From Fasciola hepatica (Eukaryota; Platyhelminthes; Trematoda; Plagiorchiida; Fasciolidae): a stretch of DNA of 64,000 nucleotides. The notes beneath the pieces are model-generated. The model made no database searches and was not told the DNA's origin. It saw only the letters and a list, made by a program, of their open reading frames with translations. The position numbers were made by a program, and so were the translations under genes. Position 1 is the first letter of the stretch; every line of letters begins with the position of its first letter. Of this stretch, positions 1-13,711 are shown in pieces. The stretch is from assembly GCA_948099385.1 (NCBI GenBank), contig CANUEZ040000183.1:2666001-2730000 (forward strand), given 5' to 3'.

Positions 1-3000
1 TGAACAACAGTCGCAGCAACGGCCACGGTAATTATAAAAACGGAAATTGTAAGAAAAAAGCAGTCTGGCGGAGCCGTTATCATATTTTGGCACCAGAAGC
101 GATCACCTAATAAGTGATACTTGCCTGCCTATTTTCTAAGCCTTGATATGTAGACTTCCTCATTTTTGTTCAGAAACAATGACCGATCTCTGAGAAAATT
201 AGACTAGACTCACACCCGGTGTGCAAGTGTTCCAGCCAGATGCTGGACAATTGGTTTTCCGTTGGTAATAATGTGTGACAATACGGATGATTAAGCACAA
301 TTGGTAACGTACTCAGTGTGATGCCCGAAAGAATCCGTGTGCACAGACCTAGTGGTATCCCAATAGATTTTGCTTCAAACCTTCTAAAACGGATTATTTA
401 CGTTAGATACATATTTGCAAAAATATATCCGAATGACGTTGGGCATTCTCTGGAGAAGACGTGTTAACTCTTCTCAGTATTCGAAGGATAGGCCGTGAAA
501 TAAAATCTGAATCTGGTACATTTTTCAGAGAGACACGTTTCATAGACTTTGGTCGTGCCTCTACAGATCGGCTCACATGAAGCAAATGAACCACCATCTA
601 TAATTGGCAGACTAATAGAAGTCTTTGACAACATGTACAGAAAAATGGCACAAATTATTAATTGTTTAAATTCTCCACTATTCAGTATAGATAGAAAGGA
701 CATCTCTCCGTATGAACCTTACCACCACTGCTCAACGTCAGGGACTCAGGTGTGAGTCACTAACCAGCACCTCTTTAGTAAAACGTCAAGTAATCACTGT
801 AAAACGTGTTTGTTAGGTTCATCTACCGATTCAACTAGCAGCACGTTTCATATATGGCTAACCCTCAGAGATAGACAGCAAACCAAGGAGATGGTTCTCG
901 ACCTTTACTTCTTTGACATGAGCGGATTACCCTGAGTACGGTCGTGATCGCAGCAGCACTGCACCTAGTTCGGATCCCCTGAAACGATAAGTTTGATGAA
1001 AATCAAATCAATCCGGACTCCTGGTTACGCAATTGGAAACAACTCAGTATTCTGGGGAAAACAACTTTTCTTCAACAACAAGAAGGGTTGTGTCTCGCCT
1101 CGCTTCTTTCAGTGTTCCCACTTTCTTCGCGAAATATGACAATATAGAGGGGTCGAGTAGTTCAGTCTGGTTTGTAACTCGGGTGTACAAAGCACAGTGA
1201 TGCATGAGTGATTGAAAGAAGAGAGTGCAAACTCCACAAATCGGACTCTGCCCGCCTAAACCAAAAATATATTCAAAAAAAGGATTTACCAAACATTTTT
1301 TCTCAAAAGGAGGCTCATGCCATGGAGTTGAAGTTTATGTCAAGAAAGACTTCATTGCATCTCGGAAAAGTGCAATTTGTGTGAAAGTACAGGTATTGTC
1401 AAAACTAATACATACCGGATTCAGATGAGCTATAATACCAAACTACATGATGTCATATGCACCATAACGAGCGACTGGTTGCGAGGTAATGGAATAAAAA
1501 ACCCCAGTGGTTTTCTCGTGTGTGGGGGATATGTAAACTAAAAACCCTGACTATCATATTTCGGCCCCTAGACGTAAGCCGCAAATATGATGGCGTAGAG
1601 GAAAGAAACCAAGTTAATTTCTACATCGAATAAACCCAAAGAATATTCAGAATGCCATTTTTCATACACGAAAATGAAGCTTTATTCTGTCTTTGTTCTC
1701 TAGGATTTTTCATCGTATCTACGGCAACTCTACTTGGATCTTGCATGGGGAGGTGCCGAGGAAAATCAATTTTGGTGGATCTTTTCATCATTACCTCGAC
1801 AACAATGTACACGAGTACCGAAGAGCACTCAAATGACCTTGGAGCCAACGCTCACGTTGATGTGAACTAGAGTTTCCTTTTTCCAGTAAGTTTGGCAGCT
1901 ATGGTTTAGAAACATTTTCGAACCACAAAAATCGTGAAATCTCCGAAGAATGAAAACGTTTTCTCCGACTATTTCATATGGGCACAACAATGAAAAATAT
2001 ATTGCCTGAAAACCGCTTTCTACGAGAATATTCGTTATGCAAACATATGTAAATCCATGTGGTCCTGTTGATCTGTTTAATTGTGCTCCCATACCTTGGT
2101 ACGTTCAGCTAACGCTGCTTAGAGCCATTTACCGTAGCAACCAACGTCACACACTCAAGCACCAGTAGCTCAGTGAAGAATCAACTTCGTCAGAGGAAAC
2201 TTTGAATGAATGGGAATCGTTACCGGATAGCTAGATGAAACTCTAATAATTGCCGAAACTCGAACTGTACACTGGGGCAGTGTTTGACCGCATAAAAATC
2301 CTTACTACTCTAAAAGCTAACATGAACTGACATGGAAATAAAAATAAGGTGACTTAGGAGAGAGCTTCAAATAAATCAACACGACGGAGACTAAACTTTG
2401 AAAATTGATCTTTCTACGGCATCATGGGGATTTGAATGTACTTATGGCAATAGACCCGACAATATCAATTAGTTTGGCATTACGTGACCCCAAAGTCAGT
2501 GTTTTGGTCATCTAATTATTGCATTATCAGAAAATCCTAAGTGACAAGTGAAGATTGGATCCTGCCGTGCTCAACTGTCTCAAACTTCATTTGAACTGAC
2601 TGTGGCTTTGCTATGCAAAGTTGAGTGCTATTCGAAATTTGTTCAAACCAGCAGTTACGTCACCGTGGCTATATCCAAACTAAATGAGTTGTTTTCTTCT
2701 AGATTGAATAATGTGCAACAAAGTACAGATTTTGTTTACTTATTTTTATACACTAGGTGACCATATGATCAAAATTGATCTAATATGACAAACATTGCAA
2801 CTCCAACGAATCTGTGCGTCATTAGGAGTTGTCTAAAGTTATTTCAATAAAATGTTTGGACAGGTTTTTCAAACGCTTATTCAAATTGGCACTGATAATA
2901 AAGTCATTGAGGAATGTACCCTGCTTTGTGATCCTCTCAAGGTAATTTCCTCAGAATAATTCATTGAGTAATAACCACAGAATTATTCGTATGGAACAAA

Positions 3001-6000
3001 CTGAGGGTATTCAGAGAGTCGGTTTACACGAGTGTGCTGCATAAATGAAGGGTCAATTTCACTGAACCAATCCTAAGGTCCATTCATTTTATTCAACTGT
3101 GGGAGAGGGGGGGGGGTTCTGAATACATCAAATTTGACTGTACTCTACTTGGGATAGAATGAGCCAGAATTCTAGTTTTGACCAATGTGCCGGATTATCA
3201 ACAAATAGTAGCATATTCGTTTATAATTAAGGGATCGACTCCGCAACACAGTTTGTTGAATACTACGTTATTCTAATGATGTTGGTGATCAATTTTGTAG
3301 GCATATTCTCCAATGTTTCGGCATCATTCGTCCTTTCGTTTCTTTTTCGAATTGCACCTAATAGCTCAAAGCTCTGTTGTTCTCAGTCGGATGCCGGCTT
3401 GAAAGTGGTTCTCATGATTGATGCCAGGTCTTTGTCTTCGGGTTGAGACGGTAAACAGTCGCGTATGGATGTATTTACCTTCAAAGGCCCAGGCAAAACA
3501 GAAACATATTCGTTCTGCTTCAAAGTGGATGATTACAACAGGGGCCAACTGAGTGATTTCCAAATTTATAGGCTCATCAGCAGTCAAGTATCTTAAGGAC
3601 AATGGGCAAATGTTTTGACACAATACCTTGCCTTACTAGCTAACTCACTGATTTTTATACAATTTCAGCCTTAGATAATGTTGGATAACCACCGGTATTA
3701 CATCAACAAAAGATGAAGTGTGGTTATATATCTTACGCAGATAATATGCAAAATCTACGGAAATAATGGATCTACAACTTAGGCAAGCCGAGGTATTGTG
3801 CATGCGTGAGAGCACATAACTCAATACGCGTTTTGATTTCCTGCGAGAATTTCTTGTTTCAGGGGCTGGAGGAACTTATTTTTGGAGCCCGATCGATTCT
3901 ATTTCGCTCAGGTCAATACAGGCTAGTTGGCCTTAGCATATGCCGTGGCCTTTGTGTCCTCGAACACATTGGATTGAGTTTCCACGGGTAATTCTTATCT
4001 CAACCCACGTTCTTATGAGACATTCAAGGCTTACCACAGGATACATGAAAAAAATCGATAGCTAATATTAGGAAATGTTGCAATGAACAGCCGTCTTCCT
4101 CAGACTTCTGATATCGTCATTGGATCGGTCAAAACGTACGCAGATTTTACTTGATCAGCAGTCATCATAATAGGGAGTAGACAACTAGCAGAATGTCTTC
4201 TCGTTGGCTGTTTTAAAAACTTTCGACTTTTAATGTATTCATCATCCGGAGCATGCCGTCATTTATGTCGAATGCCTTGGGAAGTTGCCAATTGGTTCTA
4301 TCTCCGACACCAAGTTCACATGCACAAAGCATAAAATAGTAAACTTGCTTACAGACAGATATGAAGTAATATCTGCCACAGATACATATAACCGACGAGT
4401 TATCAGATTTCCATATATTTACAGGCATTGCTAAGGGAAAATTTATAGGGCTTGTTCGTTCTTCATTATTGTCCAGGAATCAGTTCCGCATATACATCGT
4501 TCGCTCTCATTATTCGGAAAGCCAAAGAGGTAAACTGATATTACGGGATTTTTAAGTGGAAGGATACGTGTTTATTTTCTGCTAACATCGGTTGTTTTTG
4601 ATGGGAACTATTCCACTGGCTGCGGTTGTGCAGTGATGTGATAGGAAGAATGAATTACCACCTCAACCGATGGCAAAGTTATAAGGAGTATCGTCCAATG
4701 AAAGGTGACCACAAATATACAATGTTTCAAAGTTTAGCTCTTTTGTATATTCATAATTCACATATGAGGCTTCTTTCCGAGGTTTTATACAACGATTTCT
4801 CCAGTGCAGCGTCGCCGGGTACGTTCACGTAACATTGAATGTTTATGTTCCGCTTCATTCAAAAATAAGTGAGCTGCTTTGCAGTAGACGATCGGATTCA
4901 GTAAAGTTATTGCTTAGCAGCAGACATCAAGTCAGAGGGAGTACTAACTTCCGTTGTTGGTTTGTACCCCTTTTGCGTCGTATTCTGATATGGCTGGCGT
5001 TGGCTTCCGATAGTTTTAAGACCCAGTTCGATGGTGAATTGCTTGACGTGATCAGAATACTCAGGTTGATAACAATACAGTGACCTGAAGAATCACTGTA
5101 TGGACTAAGGTATTTAAAAAGGTTACTCGGTGAGTGAATAAAGATACCACATATTGGTAAACAATGTGCAGTCACTCACAACACGTGGTTGTATCTGGAT
5201 GATGTGAATTACAGCGTCCGACTTCATCTAATTGGTTTTTTCTCGGAATGGGGTTGATAGCTCACCACATAGTGTGTGGAAGCAATAAAACCAACACAGA
5301 TTTCTATCATCAAAAGGTCCTTTACTGGACATTCTTTACGGAAGCAACTCCGTCAATAATGGCTTGCTACAGCTGTATTTTAGTAAAGTCGCATCCGTGA
5401 TCTCGACCATCAAGTGGAAAAATATTCTTTCACGTATCTGTGCAGTGGCCCAAGTCATTGTAGCGGATGTTATACACCTTTCCAATCTAGCGCACATTCG
5501 TATGAAACCATACATTTTCACTGCAAAAAAAACCATATCTGCTAATCAACTGTCAACCGTTTATTTTTACCCGAATGAATGCGAATCAACCCGCGGGGCT
5601 TAGAATAAAATCAGCCAGTCTGCAGAAGCGGTTATGGAGAAAGATCGGATCAATTTGTCCCATGTAAAGATTTGGTTACGGAACCTCGGCATCTTGAAGT
5701 GGCATTTTGGTTTGTGTTAAGAAATTGGGATGATTTGAAGGACAAGAGTCCTGATAAAGTTAGTGGAACCCGTCTAATAGCCCTTTGTTTCAACCTCAGA
5801 GTCAACACTTTCAGGGTTCAAACGAAATCCGGAACTCGGTTGCATAGAACGCGTTGCTATTCATCCCTGAATGTGTTGGTTCACAGTTTCCGGCAATGAG
5901 TCACATCTGAACGGCCAAGTGATGCACACCGGCTTTCTTCCAACTGTAAACGCTCCTAAAATTTCAGTGAATCTCCCCATCATCTTATGCAAAAATTCAA

Positions 6001-6278
6001 CTGTTTACATGGAGAATCTGTGAGCTGTAGGTATTCTTCTATATCTGTGTATTTTTTGCCTGCGCATTCGCTCCTCTTCTGAGGCCCTTTAGTAATTTTC
6101 TTTTATTCCTAAGTGGCATTACCATTGTGAATAACTTGATTGTCTGAATGAAATTCTCATTTTGCACTCATATCGATTGATCTTCAGATTGATCCATCTA
6201 AAAAAATATGAAAGATATTGTTTTTCACTACTTATTTTCGTCGTCTAGGGTTACAGGAATGGTGTCACAGATTAAACG
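1..6278. other. No recognised gene or element
   Basis: All open frames are short (under 90 codons) and overlap each other on both strands. I recognise no protein family, RNA gene or mobile-element domain. The only compositional oddity is a run of ten G at 3107-3116. The stretch is probably intergenic or intronic. Confidence 0.6.

Positions 6279-6338
<60 letters not shown>
6279..6338. repeat. (TA)n microsatellite
   Basis: About 30 TA units broken once by a G at 6298. The open frames that cross it on both strands encode tyrosine/isoleucine runs and are artefacts of the repeat. Confidence 0.97.
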
Positions 6339-6339
<1 letters not shown>

Positions 6340-7023
6340 CTTTGTTTGAATGGACTTGGAACTGTGGATCTATTCGAACCAGGCACATAAAAACCCCACT
6401 CAGTAGAAATGGACATATCCATTTCAAGAACTTTGAAAAAGGGGATAATTTGATTGTACGGGGAATATGATGGATTGCAGATCATCATCGAAAAAACCGA
6501 AAACAGAACCATAATAAGGCAATCGGCTGAATCATTCTATCAGGATGGACAAACTTGCTCCGCGTATTTGCGCACATAAGGAAATTACGCTCCAAACGCG
6601 AACATTGTATGTTGATCCACCTACACCGTGTGCCATGAGTACATCGGACCATTGAAAGATCTTCATTTTGTTGTCATTTGAAATCGTCTGACTCAGGCAC
6701 ATCAGTTTTTACGTAACCATTCGATGTACAGCCGTCTGGGATGCAAGTGTTCCACCATTTGAATAATTATGTCAGAACATTCACTTTGACCGCACCAAGT
6801 TCCACATCTGTGGAATTCGCTTCATTCATGGATCTGATGGAGCGCATACACGTTCGACCAGGACAAAATGAACCGCACAGTTCCATGTATTTAGAATGAA
6901 AATGTGTTTCAAGGAGATGTGATGGAATACTGAGTCCAAGTTCGGAAATGTGATAATTGGCCCTCATTTCTTTGGAATACAGGATAGTGATGTGCTCGGT
7001 CTTTGTGCTGAGAGGAATATTCA
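6339..7023. other. No recognised gene
   Basis: Only short frames, part of which run into the neighbouring CA repeat. Nothing identifiable. Confidence 0.55.
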
Positions 7024-7084
7024 CGCACACAGACACACACACACACACACAGAGAAAGAGAGGGATAAACACACACACACACAC
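7024..7084. repeat. (CA)n microsatellite, interrupted
   Basis: CA/AC units at 7024-7052 and again at 7069-7084, separated by a purine-rich AGAGAAAGAGAGGG block. The minus-strand open frames of 124 and 78 codons crossing it are Cys/Val repeat artefacts. Confidence 0.95.
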
Positions 7085-9249
7085 TGTCAAAAGCATACTG
7101 AGTTGACTGATTCTCTTCGAATTTACTGAGCTTTCTTGCACTCACATTAGTGATCCAGTGATTTGAACTATAGCAACAAAGTAATCAAACTGGATTGACT
7201 TAGTTTAACTATCAATTCTGTAGTCATACTCGAAATAATGTTTGCAATAATTACGAGCAATTAATTCAACTTAGATTACTGGGATCAGTTCCATGCCAAA
7301 TACGGTCTACTGATTTTCGTGTAATCTATGCCATTTGAGCAGCATATGGCTGTCCAGAATGCAGAACTGAACTGTCTTCGGAAAACCGTATTCTAATGCA
7401 TTTGATCAATTAGTCTGCTGGCGGGGCACAAGAGTGAACTCAGATGATCATCTTATTTGAAATATGTTGGTGATTCATCCGTAAGAGTTTCAGGTCTTCA
7501 TCAGGTTTACTGAACTGTTGAATGTTCATCCAGATGGTGGTTGTTCTCCTTCTCACCGTTCTGCAACACAGAAGTTTACTATATTTTACATCTGGTATTT
7601 CTTCATCTCCTGATTATAATAAAACTACTTGAAGCTTTCGTTGTTTGCCTCGTACTTGTGCTTCAATGCAGTAGACGAAAAATATCGGATCAACTCGAAG
7701 GAAACGCTTTTATGTAAATAATCAGCTTTCAATGAACGGAAAGCCTGACTGAGTTTGGGTAAAATACCCGGCCGATATCTGTAGGTTGTAAATCATGAAA
7801 GATAACTGCTGGTAGTGGGTTTGAAATCTTCAGTTCCAGTATGAACCCCAAATACTGCAACCACCTGCTATTGAACAATAGCCCAGGTGAATAAACATAA
7901 ATCGGCCTGGTTTCAACGGATGGTAGTCAATTCTGTTGCCCTTCTGATAAACTAAATGTAATCAATTTACTCGTGTCTTATGCAGCCCTCTTATTTTTCG
8001 TGTTTCAACAGACTTCATGAAAACGGATGAATACTGGGCTAGTAGTAATTCTTCTTATCTAGTTGGCTCTAGTTAACTCATTTAAGTGAGAGAAAAAAAT
8101 GCATCACCATATATCATTCAGGAAAATTTTGATTCAATTTCCAATAAAAACGACCTCTGTTGCTCATCATACAGTCAAACTTGTGGTGCGGTAAAAAGAA
8201 GCAAAATGTTCTCATTCAGAGTACAATTCATCTCGGTGCATCTGCAGGTTTCCATTCATCTCGAACGGAGTGCATTAGAATATGCGAATGAACGGGGATG
8301 CACGCGGTCAATAACCCAGTCAGTGATGTCAACACACCTACGGGTTGACGCGAGGGGCGTGGTTTCAAACACGTGGTAGACAATAGTCACTGTTTCAGCA
8401 AGACACAGTTTGCAAAAATTCTGGTAGTTTGACTAGATATGAAGTGCTGGCCAAAAATCTATGCTTCGGGTTGTCACATATGTCTCAGGTAGAACTGTTC
8501 AGTGATATTCTGTGTGGTAAATATTCGAAATACAACAATCTCCAATAAAAGCTCTCTGGAATAGCACTATACCGAGTTCAACTGTTTGAATGCGTAGCTC
8601 TCACTGCGTCAAGACCATACTGGCTTATGGTTTCCTTCATTCGAACAGGTAAAACGTTTGAACATGACGTGAAATAATTGTGGCTTTTCTATCGGCTCCA
8701 ATATTCATGTAGGTGGTTGCTGACTGACTCAGAAAATTGTCCACTGGGTGGACGTCTCTAATCTTAGATTAGACGCGTTAAATGGTTGGTCTATGCACAT
8801 CAATATTAGACTGATTTGGATCTAAGACAACACAGAAAATTTCCTAAATTATCAGTACTTATCAGTATAAAGAGAAAAATTGGCTCCATAGATCGGCAAG
8901 TTCACTGTCAAATCCCAAGACGATATGGATGAAATCAAACTAGCAGGTTCAAGTCACATCTGATAGTTCGATTATTGGACGTGAAGCTACCGTGTACCGT
9001 GCAATGTGTAGAAGCGTACGAAAAATCATAACTGCACAACTATCCGGGTGCATATTTCGCAAAACCAAATAGGATGTCTGAGTACATCGCGTGGATATCA
9101 AGTCGTTCTCATTCAAAAGATTTCTTCCTCAGCAGATTGTGAGGCAAGATTTTGGATTTATCAGTTGGTAAAGGCATGAGGTTGATGAACTTTGGGTATT
9201 GTAGTTGACCAATAGCACAAAACCGAAGCTGTTTCTTGTTTAAATACCT
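7085..9249. other. No recognised gene or element
   Basis: The longest frame is 97 codons (plus strand, from 8086) with no recognisable motif. No tRNA-like boxes or retroelement motifs were found. Confidence 0.55.
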
Positions 9250-9560
9250 TACCTGTGTATTACATTCAGTTTTCTTATTACATGCTTGCGCATGGGTGCA
9301 ATGGAATGGGCAATTACCCCACAGCCACGTGAGCTCACTGCCCTAGTGAGGGTACACGGTACCAGAACCCTGAGAAGTGGAGTGACAAAGAACCATGTGC
9401 AGTCCCCATAGATCAGGTGTGGTAACGATCCTAACGACAGTGAACAACCGTCTACCACTCAAGTACCCGGTGTGGCGGGGATTCGAATCTGGGACCTCCC
9501 AGATGGTAAGCAAACGGTCGTAACCATTCGACTTCAATATCAGGCTTGCCATATTAGGTG
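9250..9560 (-). mobile_element. tRNA-derived SINE-like repeat (Gln-like head)
   Basis: On the minus strand the sequence around 9479-9490 is AGATTCGAAT followed by CC, a good RNA polymerase III B box (T-loop). About 40 nt upstream, at 9517-9532, lies GAATGGTTACGACC, which resembles the D-arm/A box of glutamine or aspartate tRNAs (consensus AATGGTTAG). The spacing matches a tRNA, but the arms pair poorly, so this is not a working tRNA gene. The downstream body (about 9262-9478) is more GC-rich than its surroundings. Inference: a decayed SINE or tRNA pseudogene with an unrelated tail. The family was not identified. Confidence 0.6.
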
Positions 9561-10409
9561 AAAGCATTATTAAGAATTGTTGGTGAACTCAGAATCAGAA
9601 AATATATCATGATATACATATTTACCAACACTCAGTGAAGGTTTTTGAACCTCTCGCTCATCATGATGCAGAGTTAAAAATTTGTTTTCCATTCACAAGC
9701 ATTTCTTTGAAGAAAAAGAAGAGAAAATGGTTGTTATTCAGTGAATTTAATGCCTGAGCTGGAAAACGTGCACGTTGTTACCAGATAAGCCAACTGTAGT
9801 ATTTCAAGCAGGTCAGGACAACAACATTTATATAAGGGCAAATTCATGCAAAGCAAATACCTGGTTCGACTTGAAAAGTTTTGCTTACATATTGGGGAGC
9901 AATTGGGAAAATAGAGGACGGGTAAACCAGCTTCAACCAAGGAGAAATAAAGGATGATGAGATTATTTAGCGAGGGGCAATTACCTTGATTCATAGCAAT
10001 GCTTTTCTGTGTCACTTTTGACTGTTGGCCATGCAGTTTGCGGGGTTTCGATTAGTTATTGTTTAGCGCAAAGCTCGCACTCTGGGAGGTTGTCTTCGAC
10101 TGCCTTGAAAAAGGTTCGCAATTTCCGAATGTCCATAATCCTACTTTGTTCCCTGTTGCATCATAGGTTCCGTTGCTTATCCCGAAAAGGAATCACCAAG
10201 TGTGACAGGCAGCCACTTTGGATGATCCTGACTGGTGTCACTCCCGGTTTCGACGTGTGCCTGTCGTCGGGCTACTGCAAGCTCAATTTTTCCCGAGCTC
10301 TGTCATCTACCATGATTTACCTCATGCTGTGAGCGATTTTACAAGTCTATGAATACATTATTCAGACCCACAAACCACCCCGTGCACTGACACAATTGCA
10401 AATATCCGA
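9561..10409. other. No recognised gene
   Basis: Short overlapping frames only. The 107-codon plus-strand frame that starts at 10009 shows no domain I recognise. Confidence 0.5.
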
Positions 10410-10700
10410 AATCTAATTGTTCTTGTGCGAATTGGTGGACAAATCTGAATTCAAATTCAATGTCAGTCAAATCCTCAACGTCTATCAAGTGCGCCGCGAT
10501 GGAAAGTATTGCCATTTCAATGCGACAAGACTTCCATCATATTGTTCGTTGATAAAGCTGAGAGTTTGACGTATGTAAGTAGCGCCACAAGTGCATTCAA
10601 ATTGGTAGTGAGCATCACGTCAGATTGTTGATCATATGACGTGCCGTATCGTGTGACAGCCAGAGTTGTACGCCCTGTAAAGGCTTTCATATCCTTTTCT
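10410..10700 (-). mobile_element. Penelope-like GIY-YIG endonuclease remnant
   Basis: On the minus strand, 10582-10608 reads YQFECTCGA then TYI, the start of the GIY-YIG endonuclease of Penelope-like elements (typical form: aromatic-QF-x-C-x-CG-x-x-YIG). Further 3', at about 10441-10503, another frame gives SIAAHLIDV followed by an acidic/aromatic stretch. This matches the conserved S-I-x-x-H-L-x-x-x-G block later in the same domain. At least one frameshift and in-frame stops separate the two blocks, and the YIG glycine reads arginine. Family knowledge: PLEs encode RT followed by this endonuclease. No RT part is evident next to it. The copy is old and non-functional. Confidence 0.55.
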
Positions 10701-11584
10701 AGACCATTCGGGTAAATGGCGCTGCGTGGTGGCTGGTTATCACCCGTTACATAATCTGATCATTCGTTTTTTTTCCTTGACTGAAGTTATTGTACCACCT
10801 TCTCCACTCTCATTTCGTTTTACCGAATTAGGGTGATTATTTTGCAAATGTTTAGTTATTTCCTTCCTGGAAATTTCGACTGATATAGATGGAAAAGTAA
10901 ATATCTGAAAACAATAAGTTATCTGCATTCTGCGGTTGCAGTTATCACAAATCTCGTTGGATCTATCTACTTGGCTTGTTTGTCGCATTGAAGCTAATCA
11001 ATAGGTAAATTATTGCCAAAGAAAAGCCTGATAGGGCGAAAGAACCAGAATTCCGAGACTGTAGTCTCGATCATCAAATATCTCACAGAGTTCCAGAACA
11101 CTATTTTTTAAAGAAACTAAACATCTGGCTTCCGGAATTCTGGACCCAAAAAACAAAGAGCCACAGATACGCTGAAGGAGGATTGTGAAACATCCATTTA
11201 AATGAATAAATAATGTGGTTTCATTGAACATCTCATCGTCAGGCTGTAGAAAGTGAAGAAAACAACACGCAAAGCTATCTCTTACTAGAAATCGTTCTTC
11301 AAGAATCAGTGGAACGAATTCACTCTAAGTGTAAGTGACCACTGAGTTGTCAAACTATTTACTGCAAATAAACACACTAATTGAAGGCCGCCATTTCGGT
11401 TTTCTTTTGCTGAACGTATGAGTATATATTGAAGCATTTACCGATTCCAAGCTATTGTTTTTATCTTTTTCCTTTTCTTCTCCAACTAAAAATGTGCAAC
11501 CCACTTTGGAAAAGTGTTCACTTTGCGCACTTTTTCGATTGTTAACACGGATATGCCAGTTTCTCCTAAAAATGCACTTGGTAC

Positions 11585-11586
<2 letters not shown>
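10701..11586. other. No recognised gene
   Basis: Short frames only. One exon-like segment at 11289-11330 was considered and rejected. Confidence 0.5.

Positions 11587-11625
<39 letters not shown>
11587..11625. repeat. (TA)n microsatellite
   Basis: About 19 uninterrupted TA units. Overlapping frames on both strands (from 11455 plus and 11698 minus) contain Tyr/Ile runs caused by the repeat. Confidence 0.97.
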
Positions 11626-11628
<3 letters not shown>

Positions 11629-13239
11629 TACGTATTTTACAGGGAACTATGTTGCCATGGTCTCCTAAACAAGCTCGACGCATTCGGTCGTGAATCACTG
11701 GTTGTCTCTTTCATCCGAAACCCAAATTTGCTGCCTTTTACAATACTTTCCACACGATTATCCCAAGTTTTTTGCATTAGCATGTGTGAATACACAGTGA
11801 AAGTCTATTTGCAATACAACGGATTGGAGCTACCAGATGTCCATAAATAATATGAAACCAAATTGCGAATGCTAGCACATACTGTTGAGGACGGTCCTTG
11901 TCCCGGTATTGATCGCGCATGAAAAACTAGAATGAAACTAGTCCCAATGCAACATGGAGTGGGAACACGCTGGATTCCGTTTTTAATTAGCCAATTGTCA
12001 TGCATGGAGTGCAGTGATTCCGGTCTTTTCACTTTCGTTCTCACTATCCATTGAAAGAAACCAAAAATAATCTTCTTGCATCTCGCGCAATCTGCCAATA
12101 TTTTCCTAAAACACAGAAGAGCTTACTATATGAATCAGATTTACTAACCTTAGCGTGCCTTTGAGAAGCTCAAGGGTAAGTATTCGAAAATCACACTTCC
12201 CCGGTCCTCTTGTACACCCTAACTCTAGGTGGTGGAGCAACCGATTTATACAGCAGCATCTCACAATTGGGAAGACCATTGGTACGCCGAATACTGTAAT
12301 GCTGTGGGCAATCTATTCAAGCAACACTTGAAACTTTCGTGCCGTTTGGAATAGTTAGAGAATCAAAATTCAACATAAGGACAATCCTTCGAACTTGAGG
12401 CTCAAAGCGATGAACATGAGTGAAGAGAAACTTGAAATCTGCTAGACCTCTCTGAAAATAAACAGCTCCCTTCGTAGAAAACATAGCAGAGTTTCCCCCA
12501 GGTTTCTCTCAGCAAGGGGCATTTACCACATTTCAGTGTTCTCGTGATCTCACTTGATGTAAGGCTCCAATATTTTGTACTTCCTCTTCCATGAAAAAAG
12601 GAAATCCTGGAGACCACGCTGAAAATATATACTTTGGTCTATGAAGGAGAAGATTTCAAACAACGAACAGTTTTGACTAATAATTTGTCACACCTACACA
12701 ATCACAAGGAAACACTATATTTCAATAAAAGTTGTTTGAAATGGGCGCAAAAACATTTATCGAAACAACAAGAAAATACAATCAGAATTCTCTCGTTGTT
12801 TGACACAAAGGCAAATGTCAACACAGTCATGAAGTCCGTCAATAAACTGGTCGTTGAAGTATAAATTCATGTACGGTTTTCACCATGGTTGAGTCTTATC
12901 AATGTTGTGCTTACAGAGACTAGGCCGTTGGAGTGCACTATAGAAGAGATTTCAAATAATTCCTCATCGATATCGATAACGTCTGGATCGCGTAATTCGT
13001 TCTCTGAATATAGTTCCATACAGAGTTTGACGGATGTTACCTTGAAATATTGATCCAATTTATTTAATTCATTAGAACAGAGAAAAAATACAAGTCACGA
13101 GATGCAAACATTTCGTTTACTCTTGTCAGCCGCAGACGTAAAACTTCTCAGTATATATACACGGTAGAGTATGGGGGTAAATGCAACAGTGAAATAGGCA
13201 CGATCGAAAGTTCTTACAGTTGCGGAGAGTGAAGTCTGT
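11626..13239. other. No recognised gene
   Basis: Frames up to 97 codons with no recognisable motif on either strand. Confidence 0.5.
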
Positions 13240-13711
13240 CGTGATAACGCCGAGGTGAACAAGCATTTTGGGTCCATCGTTTTTGTGCACAGAGTGCTGG
13301 CTGATGCATCATGATTAGAATAGCTTCACTGAACGCTAATAGTATCGGTGTTGGATTGCGCAACAATGATTCGAAACACTGGGTCAGGTCAATTTTGGGA
13401 CCTGATGCAATCAAGTGTCTTGCAATCGAGGAAGCTGGTGGTTTCACGTCCTTGTTGATGTCTAAGCGGGCTGCACCATCAAGTTTGAATGCCATTTGGT
13501 TGTGTTTCAACACTTGCCGAGTCAAGCAGCGATCCTTCTTGCAAACGTATACTTCACCACAGCTGCAAGTGAACTGATAGACAATATGTGAGACATTTGG
13601 ATCAGCAAGACTGTTTGAGTGATTTTGAAAACAAAACCAACTGATCGTTTGCAGCATTGCATGTGTTATTGGCTCCAGGGATGCAGAACGATAGGTCAAA
13701 ACAAACATCAA
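13240..13711 (-). mobile_element. Penelope-like GIY-YIG endonuclease, decayed
   Basis: One open minus-strand frame carries most of a PLE endonuclease. In order it shows a linker ending DPNVSHIVYQF; the cysteine block TCSCGEVYV (GIY-YIG position, with YIG replaced by YVC); a basic CLTRQVLKH segment in place of the usual LSTRI-x-EH; SSIARHLIASG; then an FSEAI segment near LLAFSEAIL, which fits the conserved glutamate helix; and a tail ending PALCAQK, matching the family's P-x-L-C-x-QK end. The GIY-YIG glycine has changed, so activity is unlikely, although the frame is still open for 165 codons. The upstream frames at 13.8-14.3 kb are not recognisable as RT, so this copy is 5'-truncated or its RT has decayed beyond reading. 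Confidence 0.8.

Noticed and set aside
6767..7141. 124-codon minus-strand frame
   Set aside because: Created by the CA microsatellite; Cys/Val repeats only.
7487..7504. CTGATGA...GAAAC on the minus strand
   Set aside because: Only a two-pair stem II, no NUH triplet and no stem I complementarity.
10009..10332. 107-codon plus-strand frame
   Set aside because: No motif in any frame; adjacent to a minus-strand PLE remnant; likely chance.
11289..11330. Plus-strand exon-like segment between CTTACTAG and GTAAGT
   Set aside because: Only 42 bases; two frames open; such patterns are expected by chance at this rate.
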